Shown: positions 25,442 through 36,693, counted from the first letter of the stretch. The stretch: DNA of 64,000 nucleotides from Paenibacillus herberti (GCF_002233675.1 NZ_NMUQ01000001.1:1871590-1935589), one strand, 5' to 3'. The notes: generated from the letters alone by a model not told the origin. A program made the numbers and translations.

Positions 25442-25543
25442 ATTAGGTTCCTCGCTTTCGTGAGCGGCAAGAAAGTTGCCGTCCAGTCAATACACATTAT
25501 TCTCCATTATACCATACAAGACGACATGAATCCTCTTTCCTTG

Positions 25544-26455
25544 TCACCGATCTCGGTTCATTAGGTAATCGGACAGTTGAAGCAGCCGGTCAGGTCGCTT
25601 CAGCTTTGCTTCATACAACGCTTGTTTCGCTTCCTCAGTCAGCTTCTCCATCAACCGGCGACTCTCTTCCATGCCGATCAGATACGGATAAGTCACTTTT
25701 CCCGCGACAGTATCGCTGTTCGTCTTTTTGCCAAGCTTTTTCTCATCCCCAATCAAATCCAGAATGTCATCCTGAATCTGAAAAGCCAGACCGATTTTGC
25801 GGCCGAACGTCGTCAGCTTTGCCAACGTTTCAGCGTCGGCTCCGCCGAGCCTTGCACCGGCCCTTACAGAGAAGACGATTAAGTCACTCGTTTTGTGTTC
25901 ATGAATATATTCCAGCTCGGCAAGTGTCGTTATTCCCTGCTCTCCTTGCATGTCTGCGGCTTGGCCGCCAACCATGCCTGCAGCTCCGGACAAGCGGGCA
26001 AGATCCTCGACAATATCCAGCACATCTACCGGGCTCGCTCCATAGTGACGAGCGGATGCTGCCAGCTGAAAGGCATGAGTAAGTAATGCGTCCCCAGAGA
26101 GAATCGCCATCGCTTCGCCAAAAACGCGATGATTCGTCGGCTTTCCACGACGGAAATCATCATTGTCCATCGCAGGCAGATCATCATGGATAAGTGAGTA
26201 AGTATGGATCAGCTCCACAGCACAAGCGACACGAAGAGCTGCTTTGCTGTCGCGCTCATCGCCTCGTGCTGCCTCGGCTGAGGCTAACACGAGTACTGGC
26301 CGCAGTCTTTTGCCGCCAGCAGACAACGAATAGTTCATTGATTCCCGGAGTTTAATTGGGATGTCCCATTCGGTAGGCAGCGACCTTCCCAGCTCCTCCT
26401 CAACGAGGGAAACAGAGGTAGCTAAATAATCGCCAAGCATAGCTTGCTCACTCAC
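25544..26455 (-). CDS. ispA: farnesyl diphosphate synthase (short-chain polyprenyl synthase)
   Basis: A 303-residue all-helical synthase. The first aspartate-rich motif is HDDLPAMDNDD and the second FQIQDDILD, with GKRLRP near the N terminus. It condenses IPP and DMAPP to farnesyl diphosphate. The GTG start overlaps the end of xseB, so these genes are translationally coupled. Confidence 0.95.
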   Translation of the reverse strand: MSEQAMLGDYLATSVSLVEEELGRSLPTEWDIPIKLRESMNYSLSAGGKRLRPVLVLASAEAARGDERDSKAALRVACAVELIHTYSLIHDDLPAMDNDDFRRGKPTNHRVFGEAMAILSGDALLTHAFQLAASARHYGASPVDVLDIVEDLARLSGAAGMVGGQAADMQGEQGITTLAELEYIHEHKTSDLIVFSVRAGARLGGADAETLAKLTTFGRKIGLAFQIQDDILDLIGDEKKLGKKTNSDTVAGKVTYPYLIGMEESRRLMEKLTEEAKQALYEAKLKRPDRLLQLSDYLMNRDR

Positions 26456-26715
26456 AGAGTCTCCCCCCGATCTTCACCCGCAGAGGCAAAAGGCTCTGTC
26501 CTAAGCTCAGGCCCTCCATCAAGCAGCGCTTCGATTTTTCTTTCGACCTGTTCGAGCTTACCGCCACACAGATGGGAAAGCTTCATGCCTTCTTGGAACA
26601 GCTCGATAGCAGTCTCCAGCGGCACATCGCTGCTTTCAAGCCGCTCTACAATCTCTTCCAGCTTCTCCATTGCCTGCTCAAAGCTGAGCGCCTGCTCTAG
26701 CGTCTCATCGCTCAT
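26452..26715 (-). CDS. xseB: exodeoxyribonuclease VII small subunit
   Basis: An 87-residue coiled-coil-forming subunit with the family pattern SFEQAMEKLEEIVERLES...LETAIELFQEGM. It binds the large subunit; together they degrade single-stranded DNA. It overlaps xseA by four bases upstream and ispA downstream. The C-terminal tail (ELRTEPFASAGEDRGETL) is unstructured. Confidence 0.95.
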   Translation of the reverse strand: MSDETLEQALSFEQAMEKLEEIVERLESSDVPLETAIELFQEGMKLSHLCGGKLEQVERKIEALLDGGPELRTEPFASAGEDRGETL

Positions 26716-28070
26716 TCCTGCTCATCCTCCTTGATCGACCATACGTGACACTGCGCGCTGCCGTCAGGCAGGCGGACATGAACCACATCGCCGAGCTCCA
26801 GATCCTTTACGGAACGGACCAGCTTATCGTTGCTTTCTTCGTATACAAGACTGTACCCACGAGACATTACTTTAAGTGGACTAAGAGCATCCAGCTGTCG
26901 CACAGAAGACAGTGTTCGTTGCCGCGCGTCTTTCACATTCGAACGGATAGACTTTTCAAGTCTCTCCATCAAGCGCCCCAGTTCGCGGCGGGACTCGCCA
27001 GCTCTGCTATGCGGTGATTGAGTGTCGAGTCTTCTTTGCAATCTCTCCAGCTTATGTGCGGCCCGTTCGGGATGCCGCCCAGCACGCTCCTCCAGCCGCT
27101 GGCGAAGTCGGTCAAGCCGCTGAGCTTGATCCAACATATAACGGCGCGGATGGACAAAGTAAGGGGAGCGACGCGCGCGCAGCAGTCGCTCCTTGCGGAT
27201 GCGAACCTTATTAAGAACGGCCGCTTCCAAACGCTGGTCCAGCCTGGCCAGTGATTCCCGGAGCTCCGCCATATGCGGCGCAGCAATCTCTGCTGCCGCT
27301 GTAGGTGTCGCAGCACGCTGATCAGCTGCAAAATCAGCGATCGTAAAGTCCGTCTCATGGCCAACGGCGGAAATGATAGGGATAAGCGAGGAAGCAATGG
27401 CTCGGGCCACTGCTTCCTCATTAAATGCCCATAACTCCTCCAGCGAGCCGCCTCCACGGCCAACGATCAACACATCGGCCTTGCCATGACGATTCATGGC
27501 CTCAATGCCTCGCACAATGGAAGGAGCAGCGCTTTTACCCTGTACAACTGCGGGATAGATCAAAATCGCTGCCGCCGGATATCGCCGCTGCAGTGTTGTA
27601 ATGATATCCCGAATTGCAGCGCCTGTCGGCGAGGTTATTACGCCAATTACGGCAGGATAGCGCGGCAGCGGCCGCTTACGCGACTCATGGAACAAACCTT
27701 CCTCTTCCAATCGAGCTTTGAGCTGCTCATACGCCAGATAAAGACTGCCAAGTCCGTCCGGCTGCATACTCGTGCAGTAGAACTGGTAATTGCCATCACG
27801 CTCATATACGGATATGTTGCCTCTGGCAATGACCTTGGTGCCTTCACGCGGAATAAAGGGAAGCCGCTGATTGTGAGTCGCAAACATGATGCATTTGAGT
27901 CGGCTATCCTTATCCTTGAGAGTATAGTACATATGGCCGCTGGAATGATGGGTAAAGTTGGAGATTTCTCCACGAATCCATACGTCGCCAAGCAGACGAT
28001 CGCCTTCCAGCTTCATGCGAATATATTTGGTCAGTTCTTTGATGGAATAAATACGAGGTGTATCGGCCAC
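26712..28070 (-). CDS. xseA: exodeoxyribonuclease VII large subunit
   Basis: A 452-residue protein: N-terminal OB fold (about 10-105, DVWIRGEISNFTHHSSGHMYY), catalytic domain (about 130-330, VITSPTGAAIRDI, GRGGGSLEELWAFN, SAVGHETDFTIAD), and a coiled-coil arm with an Arg-rich stretch. It starts at GTG after AGGGG, four bases beyond folD. Confidence 0.96.
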   Translation of the reverse strand: MADTPRIYSIKELTKYIRMKLEGDRLLGDVWIRGEISNFTHHSSGHMYYTLKDKDSRLKCIMFATHNQRLPFIPREGTKVIARGNISVYERDGNYQFYCTSMQPDGLGSLYLAYEQLKARLEEEGLFHESRKRPLPRYPAVIGVITSPTGAAIRDIITTLQRRYPAAAILIYPAVVQGKSAAPSIVRGIEAMNRHGKADVLIVGRGGGSLEELWAFNEEAVARAIASSLIPIISAVGHETDFTIADFAADQRAATPTAAAEIAAPHMAELRESLARLDQRLEAAVLNKVRIRKERLLRARRSPYFVHPRRYMLDQAQRLDRLRQRLEERAGRHPERAAHKLERLQRRLDTQSPHSRAGESRRELGRLMERLEKSIRSNVKDARQRTLSSVRQLDALSPLKVMSRGYSLVYEESNDKLVRSVKDLELGDVVHVRLPDGSAQCHVWSIKEDEQE

Positions 28071-28074
28071 TGGA

Positions 28075-28929
28075 TCAAACCCCTGCCTGAAGCTGGGCTG
28101 CCTTCAGGGTATTCTTCATCAACATGGCGATCGTCATCGGACCGACTCCGCCTGGAACCGGCGTAATTGCGGACGCCTTGTCAAGGCAATCGTCATAGTC
28201 GACATCGCCGGCAAGCTTGCCATTGTTAAGCCGGTTGACGCCAACGTCGATTACAACGGCGCCAGGCTTGATGAAGCGGCTGTCGATCGCCTTGGGTTTA
28301 CCAATGGCAACGACGAGAATATCAGCCTCCGCAGCGATTCGCTCCATGTTTTCCGTACGAGAGTGGCAGATGGTAACGGTGGCATTTTCGCGGAGCAGCA
28401 ACATCGCAACAGGTTTGCCTACAATATTGCTACGTCCAATGACAACCGCATGTTTGCCTGAGATGTCCATGCCGGTACGTTTGATCAACTCAATGATGCC
28501 TGCAGGAGTGCATGGCAGAAGGCTCTCATCACCGATAACCAGATTGCCAGTGTTTTGAGGACTGAAGCTATCTACGTCCTTGTGGACCGCAATCGCATCG
28601 ATTACCAACTTCTCGTTGATGTGCTTCGGCAGCGGAAGCTGGACGAGGATTCCATGCACGGAATCGCTGCGGTTCAGACTTCCAACAAGCTGAACAAGCT
28701 CAGCTTCCGTCGTTTCCTCCGGCAGTCGATGAACCTCGGAGTAAAAGCCCATTTCGCGGCAGGTTTTCTCCTTATTGCCGACATAAACAGCCGAAGCCGG
28801 ATCCCCGCCGACCAAAACGACCGCCAGACCAGGTACAATTCCTTGCCCCTTCAAGTTCTCTGTTTCCAGTCGTATCTCATCCTTGATTTCCTGTGCGATA
28901 CGTTTGCCGTCAATAACCTTTGCACTCAT
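28075..28929 (-). CDS. folD: methylene-THF dehydrogenase/cyclohydrolase FolD
   Basis: A 284-residue bifunctional enzyme. The catalytic lysine and tyrosine are in [11 protein letters not shown], and family motifs [22 protein letters not shown] and [15 protein letters not shown] are present. It interconverts methylene-, methenyl- and formyl-tetrahydrofolate. It is the usual neighbour of xseA in Bacillales. Confidence 0.97.
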   Translation of the reverse strand: MSAKVIDGKRIAQEIKDEIRLETENLKGQGIVPGLAVVLVGGDPASAVYVGNKEKTCREMGFYSEVHRLPEETTEAELVQLVGSLNRSDSVHGILVQLPLPKHINEKLVIDAIAVHKDVDSFSPQNTGNLVIGDESLLPCTPAGIIELIKRTGMDISGKHAVVIGRSNIVGKPVAMLLLRENATVTICHSRTENMERIAAEADILVVAIGKPKAIDSRFIKPGAVVIDVGVNRLNNGKLAGDVDYDDCLDKASAITPVPGGVGPMTIAMLMKNTLKAAQLQAGV

Positions 28930-28970
28930 GAGAATCTCTCCCCTCGGAACGTTGACCTCTTGTGAACGGT

Positions 28971-29417
28971 TTATTGGGATTTGAGCTTGTCCAGTTCCGC
29001 AATAAGTCTGCCCAGTACACCGTTGACAAACTTGCCCGATTCGTTCGTGCCGAAATGTTTGGACAGCTCGATGGCTTCATTGACAACCGCCTTGGGCGGT
29101 ACATCGACGCCGAAGACAAGCTCATAACAGGCAAGTCGCAGCACCTGGTGATCAACCTTGGACAGACGATCGACCTGCCAGCCCGTCAAATATTGCTGCA
29201 GCATAGCGTCAATGGCTACTTTGCGTTCGATAACGCCAAGCACGAGTTGCTTCGCGAACTCTCCCGTCTCGCCTTCTTCCACCTTATCTGCGCCGATCTC
29301 ATTCTCATCCCGGGCTTCTGCAAGCAGCATTGCTACCGCTTCCTCCACTGTTACCTCGTTCATTTCCATATGGTACAGGCTCTGTACCGCAATTTCACGC
29401 GCCAACCTACGTTTCAT
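28971..29417 (-). CDS. nusB: transcription antitermination factor NusB
   Basis: A 148-residue helical RNA-binding protein. It has [18 protein letters not shown] at the start and [12 protein letters not shown] and [11 protein letters not shown]...[10 protein letters not shown] at the end. With NusE (S10) it binds boxA in rRNA operons. It is preceded by a terminator, so it probably begins the folD-xseA-ispA transcription unit with its own promoter in 29418-29471. Confidence 0.95.
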   Translation of the reverse strand: MKRRLAREIAVQSLYHMEMNEVTVEEAVAMLLAEARDENEIGADKVEEGETGEFAKQLVLGVIERKVAIDAMLQQYLTGWQVDRLSKVDHQVLRLACYELVFGVDVPPKAVVNEAIELSKHFGTNESGKFVNGVLGRLIAELDKLKSQ

Positions 29418-29471
29418 AGTGCCTCCTAGCCTAAGCTATATAATTGTATAGGGATTTTCGTGCTAACCCTT

Positions 29472-29552
29472 AAAAAACCTATGATCTCCTCCCTGCTCCG
29501 AACAACCACGCGTTCGCGCAGCAAAGGTCCGAAGTACGGAGGAGATCACAGG
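29472..29552 (-). terminator. large terminator between the Asp23 operon and nusB
   Basis: Minus-strand arms at 29552-29538 and 29492-29478 pair over 15 bases (one G-U), followed by TTTTTT. The 45-base loop has some secondary pairing. It begins one base past the DUF2273 stop. Confidence 0.8.
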
Positions 29553-29553
29553 A

Positions 29554-29784
29554 TCAGCGATACCGTTGAAACCGATCTTCAAGCCATGCCGCGATCCTTC
29601 TCCAGGGCACTAGCGGCTCGCCGCCGGTATCCTTGCGGAAGCCGACCGTATAGCCTATCCACAGGAGCAAGGCCACAAAAAGCATGTCCCAGAAGCCGGA
29701 GACCAGAAATATAAGCGCCAAAAACAAGGCGGTACCTACTCCGGCTATTCTGCCGCCGTAAACTTCCCACCATTCTTTCCACAT
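29554..29784 (-). CDS. DUF2273 small membrane protein
   Basis: A 76-residue protein with two hydrophobic helices (about 12-28 and 31-48) and a Trp/Arg-rich end. This family regularly follows amaP and asp23 in Firmicutes, and does so here, 13 bases after amaP. It is likely a membrane partner of the Asp23 envelope-stress complex; this is inferred from context. Confidence 0.8.
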   Translation of the reverse strand: MWKEWWEVYGGRIAGVGTALFLALIFLVSGFWDMLFVALLLWIGYTVGFRKDTGGEPLVPWRRIAAWLEDRFQRYR

Positions 29785-29797
29785 CGTTGCCCGCCTC

Positions 29798-30358
29798 CTA
29801 TTCTACACGGCTCTTGAAGGAAGGAGAAGGAACAACATTGGCTACATACACCGACACGGCCGCAACCGGAATCCCCGTTATTTCCTCCACATGATCCTTG
29901 ACAGACTTCTGAATGTCCTCGGTCAGAAGAGGAATGGAAGTTTCACCGTCCACAACAGCGCGAATCGCGATCTCAAGTCCGGCTTCAGCTGCTGTAATAC
30001 GAGTTTTGAGGTCCTTCACACCACGCTGGCGGCCAGCTGCCTTAAGCACAAGGCTCTCTACCGTATCCATTGAAATGCGAATGTCACCAAAGTCGTTGCG
30101 TTGATCGATGGAAGAAGAAGCAGTTCCCGCAACCCGGATCGACACATAGAACAACCGCACACTGATTAACAGCATGACAATCGCACCGATCAGAATGGTC
30201 AGATTAACCATACTACCGGTCTCGTACCACTCGGATATGAAACTTGCCGCGTCATTTTCCTTGAAGCCTCCGGCGCTGAAAATAATCGCAATTACCGCTA
30301 TGATACCTGCCACAAGACTGTACAGAAACAAGAGCAGTCTGTCCACAATTCGACTCAC
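29798..30358 (-). CDS. amaP: AmaP-type membrane anchor of Asp23
   Basis: A 186-residue protein: two N-terminal transmembrane helices (about 5-28 and 50-72), then a soluble Asp23-like domain (VLKAAGRQRGVKDLKTRITAAEAGLEIAIRAVVDGE). In Staphylococcus AmaP tethers Asp23 to the membrane. I choose the GTG at 30358, nine bases after GAGGAGGT. Confidence 0.85.
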   Translation of the reverse strand: MSRIVDRLLLFLYSLVAGIIAVIAIIFSAGGFKENDAASFISEWYETGSMVNLTILIGAIVMLLISVRLFYVSIRVAGTASSSIDQRNDFGDIRISMDTVESLVLKAAGRQRGVKDLKTRITAAEAGLEIAIRAVVDGETSIPLLTEDIQKSVKDHVEEITGIPVAAVSVYVANVVPSPSFKSRVE

Positions 30359-30390
30359 GCGAGGTAGACCTCCTCTATAAAGCGGAATAA

Positions 30391-30429
30391 ACCCCCTTGC
30401 GCCGAGCGGCTGCCCAATCACAAGGGGGT
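30391..30429 (-). terminator. inter-cistronic hairpin between asp23 and amaP
   Basis: ACCCCCTTG/CAAGGGGGT arms with a 21-base loop, followed on the minus strand by TTTATT. Probably a partial terminator or RNA-stability element reducing amaP relative to asp23. Confidence 0.5.
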
Positions 30430-30442
30430 GATGGATCAAAAC

Positions 30443-30850
30443 TTATTTTACTCTCAGAGCAGCGTCTTCCTCTTCGGGACGCTCCCCTGACTTGAAGTAA
30501 ACGTCATGAATATGTACGTTCACCTCAACTACGATCAGGCCCGTCATCATCTCGATGGATTTCTTGACGTTGCGCTGAATCTCGGCTGCGATGTCAGGAA
30601 TGGGATTGCCGTATTCCACGATAATGGACACATCAACCGCGGCCTCGCGATGACCAACTTCCACCTTCACGCCTTTGGACAAATTCTTGCGTCCCAGAAG
30701 CTCCGCGATGCCGCCTCCTAGACCGCCGCTCATCCCTGCCACGCCTTCGATCTCGATTGTTGCGAGTCCTGCAATAACCTCGATTACTTCAGGCGCAATC
30801 TGGATGGTGCCGATGTCTGTTTTCTCGTAGTCCGCTGCCATGATGCTCAT
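30443..30850 (-). CDS. yqhY: Asp23/Gls24 family envelope stress protein (YqhY type)
   Basis: A 135-residue protein of the Asp23 family with GTIQIAPEVIEVIAGLATIEIEGV and VEVGHREAAVDVSIIVEYGNPIPDIA. Asp23 proteins are abundant, membrane-tethered through AmaP, and linked to cell-wall stress; Bacillus YqhY is next to accBC and tied to acetyl-CoA carboxylase activity. Here accC lies immediately upstream too. The ATG follows GGGAGGT. Confidence 0.92.
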   Translation of the reverse strand: MSIMAADYEKTDIGTIQIAPEVIEVIAGLATIEIEGVAGMSGGLGGGIAELLGRKNLSKGVKVEVGHREAAVDVSIIVEYGNPIPDIAAEIQRNVKKSIEMMTGLIVVEVNVHIHDVYFKSGERPEEEDAALRVK

Positions 30851-30926
30851 CTGCTAAGCGCACCTCCCGCTTGATAGGCTTCCCCCGGTCCTAGTACCGA
30901 GGGCTCATCCGTTTTCATATTCCTAT

Positions 30927-30955
30927 ACTATAACATTCCATGGGTTTTATGACAA
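30927..30955 (-). promoter_or_regulatory. sigma-A-type promoter of the Asp23 operon
   Basis: Minus strand: TTGTCA (30955-30950), 17-base spacer, TATAGT (30932-30927). It stands between accC and yqhY, about 70 bases before the start. Confidence 0.7.
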
Positions 30956-30961
30956 ACGGAT

Positions 30962-32338
<1,377 letters not shown>

Positions 32339-32369
32339 AATGCTAGTCTCCTCCCTGCGCAACGTCATC

Positions 32370-32861
32370 TTATTCCGGACGGACCAGGAACAGCGGCTGG
32401 CCGTATTCGACCAATTGGCCGTTCTGCACGAGCACCTCGACGATTTCGCCGCGCACCTCGGCTTCCAGCTCGTTCATCAGCTTCATCGCCTCAAGAATGC
32501 AGACGACGCTTTTCTCGGTTACCTTACTACCCGGCGTTATAAAGGGAGGGTTGTCCGGAGAAGCGGCGGAATAAAAAGTGCCGACCATCGGCGAAACGAT
32601 CTGATGCAGGTTTTCCTGCGGCACACTCGGCGCTGCCGCTGCAGGCGTCTGGGCAACTGCTGCAGCTGACGTAGGGGCTGCGGCTTGGTCCGGAGCAGGC
32701 ATATATGTATGGACAGCAGGCGCATTTTGATAGATGATCGCCTCCGTCTTGCCCGGCTTACGGATCAGCAGGCGGGTACCTTCGTTCTCAATCTCGAATT
32801 CTTGCACGGAAGTCTGGTCAATCAGCTTGATCAGCTCTTTGATTTCGTTAAGTTTGAACAT
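32370..32861 (-). CDS. accB: biotin carboxyl carrier protein
   Basis: A 163-residue carrier: N-terminal region ([15 protein letters not shown]), Ala/Pro-rich flexible linker (about 62-90) and C-terminal biotinyl domain with the target lysine in LEAMKLMNE. The ATG at 32861 follows GAAGGAG; an upstream start lacks a site. It is adjacent to accC. Confidence 0.95.
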   Translation of the reverse strand: MFKLNEIKELIKLIDQTSVQEFEIENEGTRLLIRKPGKTEAIIYQNAPAVHTYMPAPDQAAAPTSAAAVAQTPAAAAPSVPQENLHQIVSPMVGTFYSAASPDNPPFITPGSKVTEKSVVCILEAMKLMNELEAEVRGEIVEVLVQNGQLVEYGQPLFLVRPE

Positions 32862-33069
32862 GCGATTCACTCCTTCGACGGTTGCAGCATAGATAGCAGC
32901 ATTCATGCTACTCCAGCCGCGCTGCTAGCCTGAGCCACTGGCTCCTAGCGGCCAGACGTAGTGTATTATAGCACAAGCCCTCCTTCAGCACGAGTAGGAA
33001 TGCCAAAGGAGATCTGTTCTATTTCACTCTACTAAACTAAGATGCCTGACTCGCAAGCTCCGCCGGACG

Positions 33070-33104
33070 AAAAAAGGCTTTCCGGGGAGGCCGGAAAGCC
33101 TTTA
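33070..33104 (-). terminator. terminator of the spoIIIA operon
   Basis: GGCTTTCCGG/CCGGAAAGCC arms with a five-base loop; on the minus strand followed by TTTTTT. It separates spoIIIAH from accB. Confidence 0.9.
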
Positions 33105-33123
33105 ATTAAGCTCTAAAGTTGCC

Positions 33124-33894
33124 TTATGGTAAGTACTGCACGAGCACATCGCCTGCATTGATGTTCAGCGTCGTGCTCACTTTCGTAATGATAGCAGCCG
33201 CTTGGCTGCGCTGCAGCTTCTCGCTTTGCACGACGACTTTGACGGACTCGCCGTTTTCGTCGATCACGACATTTTTGAAGTCCTTGCCAAGCTGATCGCG
33301 AAGCTCAGTCAGCTTATCCTGACGCGCCTCGAAGGTGTCGAGCTCAGCTACCGCTTTAGTCGATCCCTCTGCGTCCTGTTTAACGTCGGAAATTTTGTTC
33401 ATTAACTCCTCATACTGCTGGTTGACGCGCTCTTGGGAGCGAACCCCCATCTCCTGGAACTGGCTGGAAGCCCCGCCAGCTTCGTATTGCTGGAGCACAG
33501 CCAGATCATCTGGCGTCAAGCCCGTTTCCGCAGAAGTTTCTTTAGTGGCATCGGTACCTTCCTTGGTCGTTCCGCTATCCTTGCCCCCTGCAGCATCGGT
33601 GCCCTTTGCCGGCTCCTGCTGAGCTCCTTGGTTATCCTTTGGATCTTGGCCTTCCATTGTACCTTGTTGCTCAGCAGCTTCAACGGCAGCTTCCTCTTCA
33701 AGAGCTCCATTACCAGTAACTTGCTGTACATCAATGCCTTCCGAGCTTGATACCTCAGCAGCTCCCGCCTGAGTTTGAGCCGTATCTTTAAGCCCCTTCG
33801 TACCGGTGTCTTCAGTGAACAGATAATAAGCGGACAAAACAACCATCAAGCTCAGCATCGAAACTAGCCATATTGTTTGACGTTTGGAATTCAT
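33124..33894 (-). CDS. spoIIIAH: stage III sporulation protein AH
   Basis: A 256-residue protein: short cytoplasmic start, one transmembrane helix (TIWLVSMLSLMVVLSAYYLF), a Glu/Gln/Thr-rich spacer of about 95 residues, and a C-terminal ring-building domain (VVVQSEKLQRSQAAAIITKVSTTL). In Bacillus it crosses the intermembrane space and binds SpoIIQ of the forespore. The ATG follows AAGGAGGG. The acidic low-complexity spacer is longer than in Bacillus. Confidence 0.93.
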   Translation of the reverse strand: MNSKRQTIWLVSMLSLMVVLSAYYLFTEDTGTKGLKDTAQTQAGAAEVSSSEGIDVQQVTGNGALEEEAAVEAAEQQGTMEGQDPKDNQGAQQEPAKGTDAAGGKDSGTTKEGTDATKETSAETGLTPDDLAVLQQYEAGGASSQFQEMGVRSQERVNQQYEELMNKISDVKQDAEGSTKAVAELDTFEARQDKLTELRDQLGKDFKNVVIDENGESVKVVVQSEKLQRSQAAAIITKVSTTLNINAGDVLVQYLP

Positions 33895-33972
33895 TGTTTT
33901 TAACCCTCCTTGGATTAGTATCCTCATATTCCATTCCGTGTTTTCCGTCTAGTAGATGACTTCTTCGACTCA

Positions 33973-34611
33973 TCATGTCTTGCGAGGAACGATCGAAATG
34001 GCGGATAGCGGCACATCCATTCCCCGTTCAACTGCTTCCGTAATAATCCGTCGCACGGTGGCGTTTTCCGCCCCTTTTGCTACGACCAGTACCCCCCGAA
34101 TTTCCGGTTTGATGATTTTTGTGACGACCGGCTTTTGCTCCCCTGACACCTCGTACATGACAATCTGTCCACTGCTGGTCATCTGCGTCACATGCCGCTT
34201 GCCGCCAGCTTTATCCGTTTCCTCCGTTGTCTGCTGCGAGGTGTTGTCGTCTTTCCCCCAAATCATTTCCTCTGTCGAGTCCACCGTTACTAACACGCTG
34301 ACCGTACCGACTCCGACAATCTGCTCCAGAATCTCCTTCAGCCTGTTCTCCAGCGGTGTCTCGATTGAAGTAAAATCCGCCCCGGACGACTGGACCCGAG
34401 ATCCAAGCACGCTCTGATCCTCTGGCGCCGGAAGTGGAGGGTTGGCCCCTGGGCCTGTGCCGACTTCCCGAAAGTTCAGTACGTTGCCGGCAATGATCAG
34501 AGCAATTCCAATGCCTCCGAGCACTAACAACCAGCGCAGCGATTTAATTCTGCCCGGACCACCGGAACCGCTTCCGGCCGCCTGCTCCAGCTTTTCCCAC
34601 CATTTGGCCAC
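33973..34611 (-). CDS. spoIIIAG: stage III sporulation protein AG
   Basis: A 212-residue protein with one transmembrane helix (WLLVLGGIGIALIIAG) and a C-terminal ring-building fold (VEILVT-like: TVSVLVTVDSTEEMIW; GVLVVAKGAENATVRRIITEAV). It forms the large ring of the feeding channel between mother cell and forespore. GTG start after GGGGAGG. Confidence 0.92.
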   Translation of the reverse strand: MAKWWEKLEQAAGSGSGGPGRIKSLRWLLVLGGIGIALIIAGNVLNFREVGTGPGANPPLPAPEDQSVLGSRVQSSGADFTSIETPLENRLKEILEQIVGVGTVSVLVTVDSTEEMIWGKDDNTSQQTTEETDKAGGKRHVTQMTSSGQIVMYEVSGEQKPVVTKIIKPEIRGVLVVAKGAENATVRRIITEAVERGMDVPLSAISIVPRKT

Positions 34612-34627
34612 AACAGCCTCCCCCTCC

Positions 34628-35407
34628 CTAGCCGCTTCGGGACGGCTCCAGCTCTACACGGATGCTGCCGTTCCCGATCTGCCAGCCGTTGCTGACCAAA
34701 GCCCGAATCCGGCGCTCCAGCTCCGGCGGTACGCTTGCTCCTTCATCAGCAGGCTCGATCGAGCCGCCCATCACCGGAACAGAGTCCTCGCCGCCTTTGG
34801 CTCCCTCATCTAATCCCGTCTGTCCTTGGCCGCCGCCGTCATTAGGCGACACCTCGATTTCGACTGCCTGCACCGGCTGAATAGCCGATTCCTTAACCGT
34901 CTCCGGCGTGCCCGTACCTTCTTCAGCACCAGCCGGTGCTCCGTTCGAATCCAATGCGAGCGTCACTACGACGGAAGAGATCGTACCGCTTCCCTGGCCG
35001 TCCCATTTAACCGCAGCGTCCACCGCGCTGACACCAGCACCTGTTTCCTGCTCGATTGCTGTCTCGATGCCAGCTTCCAGCTGGGTCCGAGCCAGCGAGA
35101 CAACCTGCTCTTGCGAGCTTCCAGCGGCGATCTCGGCGCGGCGCATAATTTCGTCCAGAGATGGCATTTTCACCTGTGAATTCTCTAGCTCCCGGTTCCA
35201 CTCCTGATAGCCGGTTTCCAGCTTCATCTGGAAATCTCCCTGCACCAGCCTCAGTAAAGGCGTCAGAATGACCAGCAGTACGATCAGGCCCGTAATCAGT
35301 CTCGCATACCGCTGCATCCTTTCATTCGGCAGCAGCAGGTCGACCACTGCCGCCAGCAAAACGACAGCAACGACGTCACGCAGCCAGGAGCTCAGCCAAT
35401 CCAACAC
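34628..35407 (-). CDS. spoIIIAF: stage III sporulation protein AF
   Basis: A 259-residue membrane protein with two helices at the N terminus (DVVAVVLLAAVVDLLLP and LITGLIVLLVILTPLLRLV) and a soluble ring-building-like domain. Its middle carries a Gly/Glu-rich insertion (about 170-225) that makes it longer than Bacillus SpoIIIAF. GTG start after GGGGAGG. Confidence 0.9.
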   Translation of the reverse strand: MLDWLSSWLRDVVAVVLLAAVVDLLLPNERMQRYARLITGLIVLLVILTPLLRLVQGDFQMKLETGYQEWNRELENSQVKMPSLDEIMRRAEIAAGSSQEQVVSLARTQLEAGIETAIEQETGAGVSAVDAAVKWDGQGSGTISSVVVTLALDSNGAPAGAEEGTGTPETVKESAIQPVQAVEIEVSPNDGGGQGQTGLDEGAKGGEDSVPVMGGSIEPADEGASVPPELERRIRALVSNGWQIGNGSIRVELEPSRSG

Positions 35408-35450
35408 AACTAACGCCTCCCCGGGCTCCTGCAGGAGCCTTGCTCAAAGC

Positions 35451-36689
35451 TCATCTCATCATGATGGCCGCATTGCCGGCAGTCAGAATAATCGTTACAG
35501 CCAGGAAAAACATCAGGCTGACCGCCGCCAGCGCACCAAACACGTAGAGCATCGTTTTGCCTATCGTGCTTAGGCAGACTGTAATCGGGCTCGACCCAAG
35601 TGGCTGCAGCACCGCTCCGCATACGTTGTAGATGGCTGCCAGTACGAGAATTTTGATGGCCGGGAATGCACTTAGGAATATTAGGATGATAACTCCTGCC
35701 AGCCCGACGGCGTTTTTGGCCAGCATGGACGCTGAGATGACCGTATCCGCTGCATCCGAGAAGGATTTGCCGACGACGGGTACGAAGCTGCCGCTAATGA
35801 ACTTGGCCGTTCTCATCGTCACCCCGTCCGTCATCGACCCCGTTGCACCTTGAATGGAGATTACTCCCAGGAACACGCTGAGCATCACTCCGAGCAGCCC
35901 TGCGCCCACTGTCCGCAACAGATTCGCCAGCTGTGTGACCCGGAAACGGTCTGACATCGCACTCGCGATATGCAGCACCGCCGAGAAGAACAGCAGCGGG
36001 AACACAACGGTGTAGATGAGCGTGCCGACCAGATGAACCATGAAGATAATGACCGGATGCAGCAGCGTCACTGTGGCGATGCTGCCCGTGCTGGCGATAA
36101 GCGTCATGAGCAGCGGCACCATGGCCATCATGAACTGGATCATCGCCTCGATTGCATCTCTGGCATAACCGATCGCCACATGGAAGCTGTTGACGGCTAG
36201 CACGATAAGCACCATATAAGCGACTGCGTAGGCGACCTGGCTGACCGCCTGCCGCTCGAAAGCGGACTGCAGCGTCTGCAGGATGGAGCTGAATACAGCG
36301 AGCAGTACGATCGAGACGAGCAGTTTGCCATTATACAGCACTTCATGCGCCAGCATGGCGAATAGTGCTTTCAACACGGATGCAGGTTTCAGCCCTTCGC
36401 CGCCCGGCGTGATCATCTCCATAAAGCTCGGCATCTTTCCCTCTGGAAAATAACCGCCATACTGTTTCACGAGATCATCCCAGTACGTTTCCACGGCGTC
36501 CGTTCCATAGTTGTTTGCCTGCTCCCTTGCCAATTTCTCCGTCATATCGGCCGCTGCCTGGCCGCCCGCATCTCCCGGTGCAATCTCGCTTGCCTGAGGC
36601 GGCGCGGTGGCCGAAGCTATATTCGGCAGAGCTAGTAGCATAAGCGAGGCGAACAGCATCAGCAGCAATCTCGTCCAAGTTCCCCGCAA
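35451..36689 (-). CDS. spoIIIAE: stage III sporulation protein AE
   Basis: A 412-residue polytopic membrane protein with a signal-like first helix, a soluble region (about 25-110) and seven or more hydrophobic helices with conserved Gly/Ser-rich loops (GSFVPVVGKSFSDAADTV). It is the membrane transporter-like core of the SpoIIIA complex. TTG start after GGGGGTGAAGG. Confidence 0.92.
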   Translation of the reverse strand: MRGTWTRLLLMLFASLMLLALPNIASATAPPQASEIAPGDAGGQAAADMTEKLAREQANNYGTDAVETYWDDLVKQYGGYFPEGKMPSFMEMITPGGEGLKPASVLKALFAMLAHEVLYNGKLLVSIVLLAVFSSILQTLQSAFERQAVSQVAYAVAYMVLIVLAVNSFHVAIGYARDAIEAMIQFMMAMVPLLMTLIASTGSIATVTLLHPVIIFMVHLVGTLIYTVVFPLLFFSAVLHIASAMSDRFRVTQLANLLRTVGAGLLGVMLSVFLGVISIQGATGSMTDGVTMRTAKFISGSFVPVVGKSFSDAADTVISASMLAKNAVGLAGVIILIFLSAFPAIKILVLAAIYNVCGAVLQPLGSSPITVCLSTIGKTMLYVFGALAAVSLMFFLAVTIILTAGNAAIMMR

Positions 36690-36693
36690 GCCT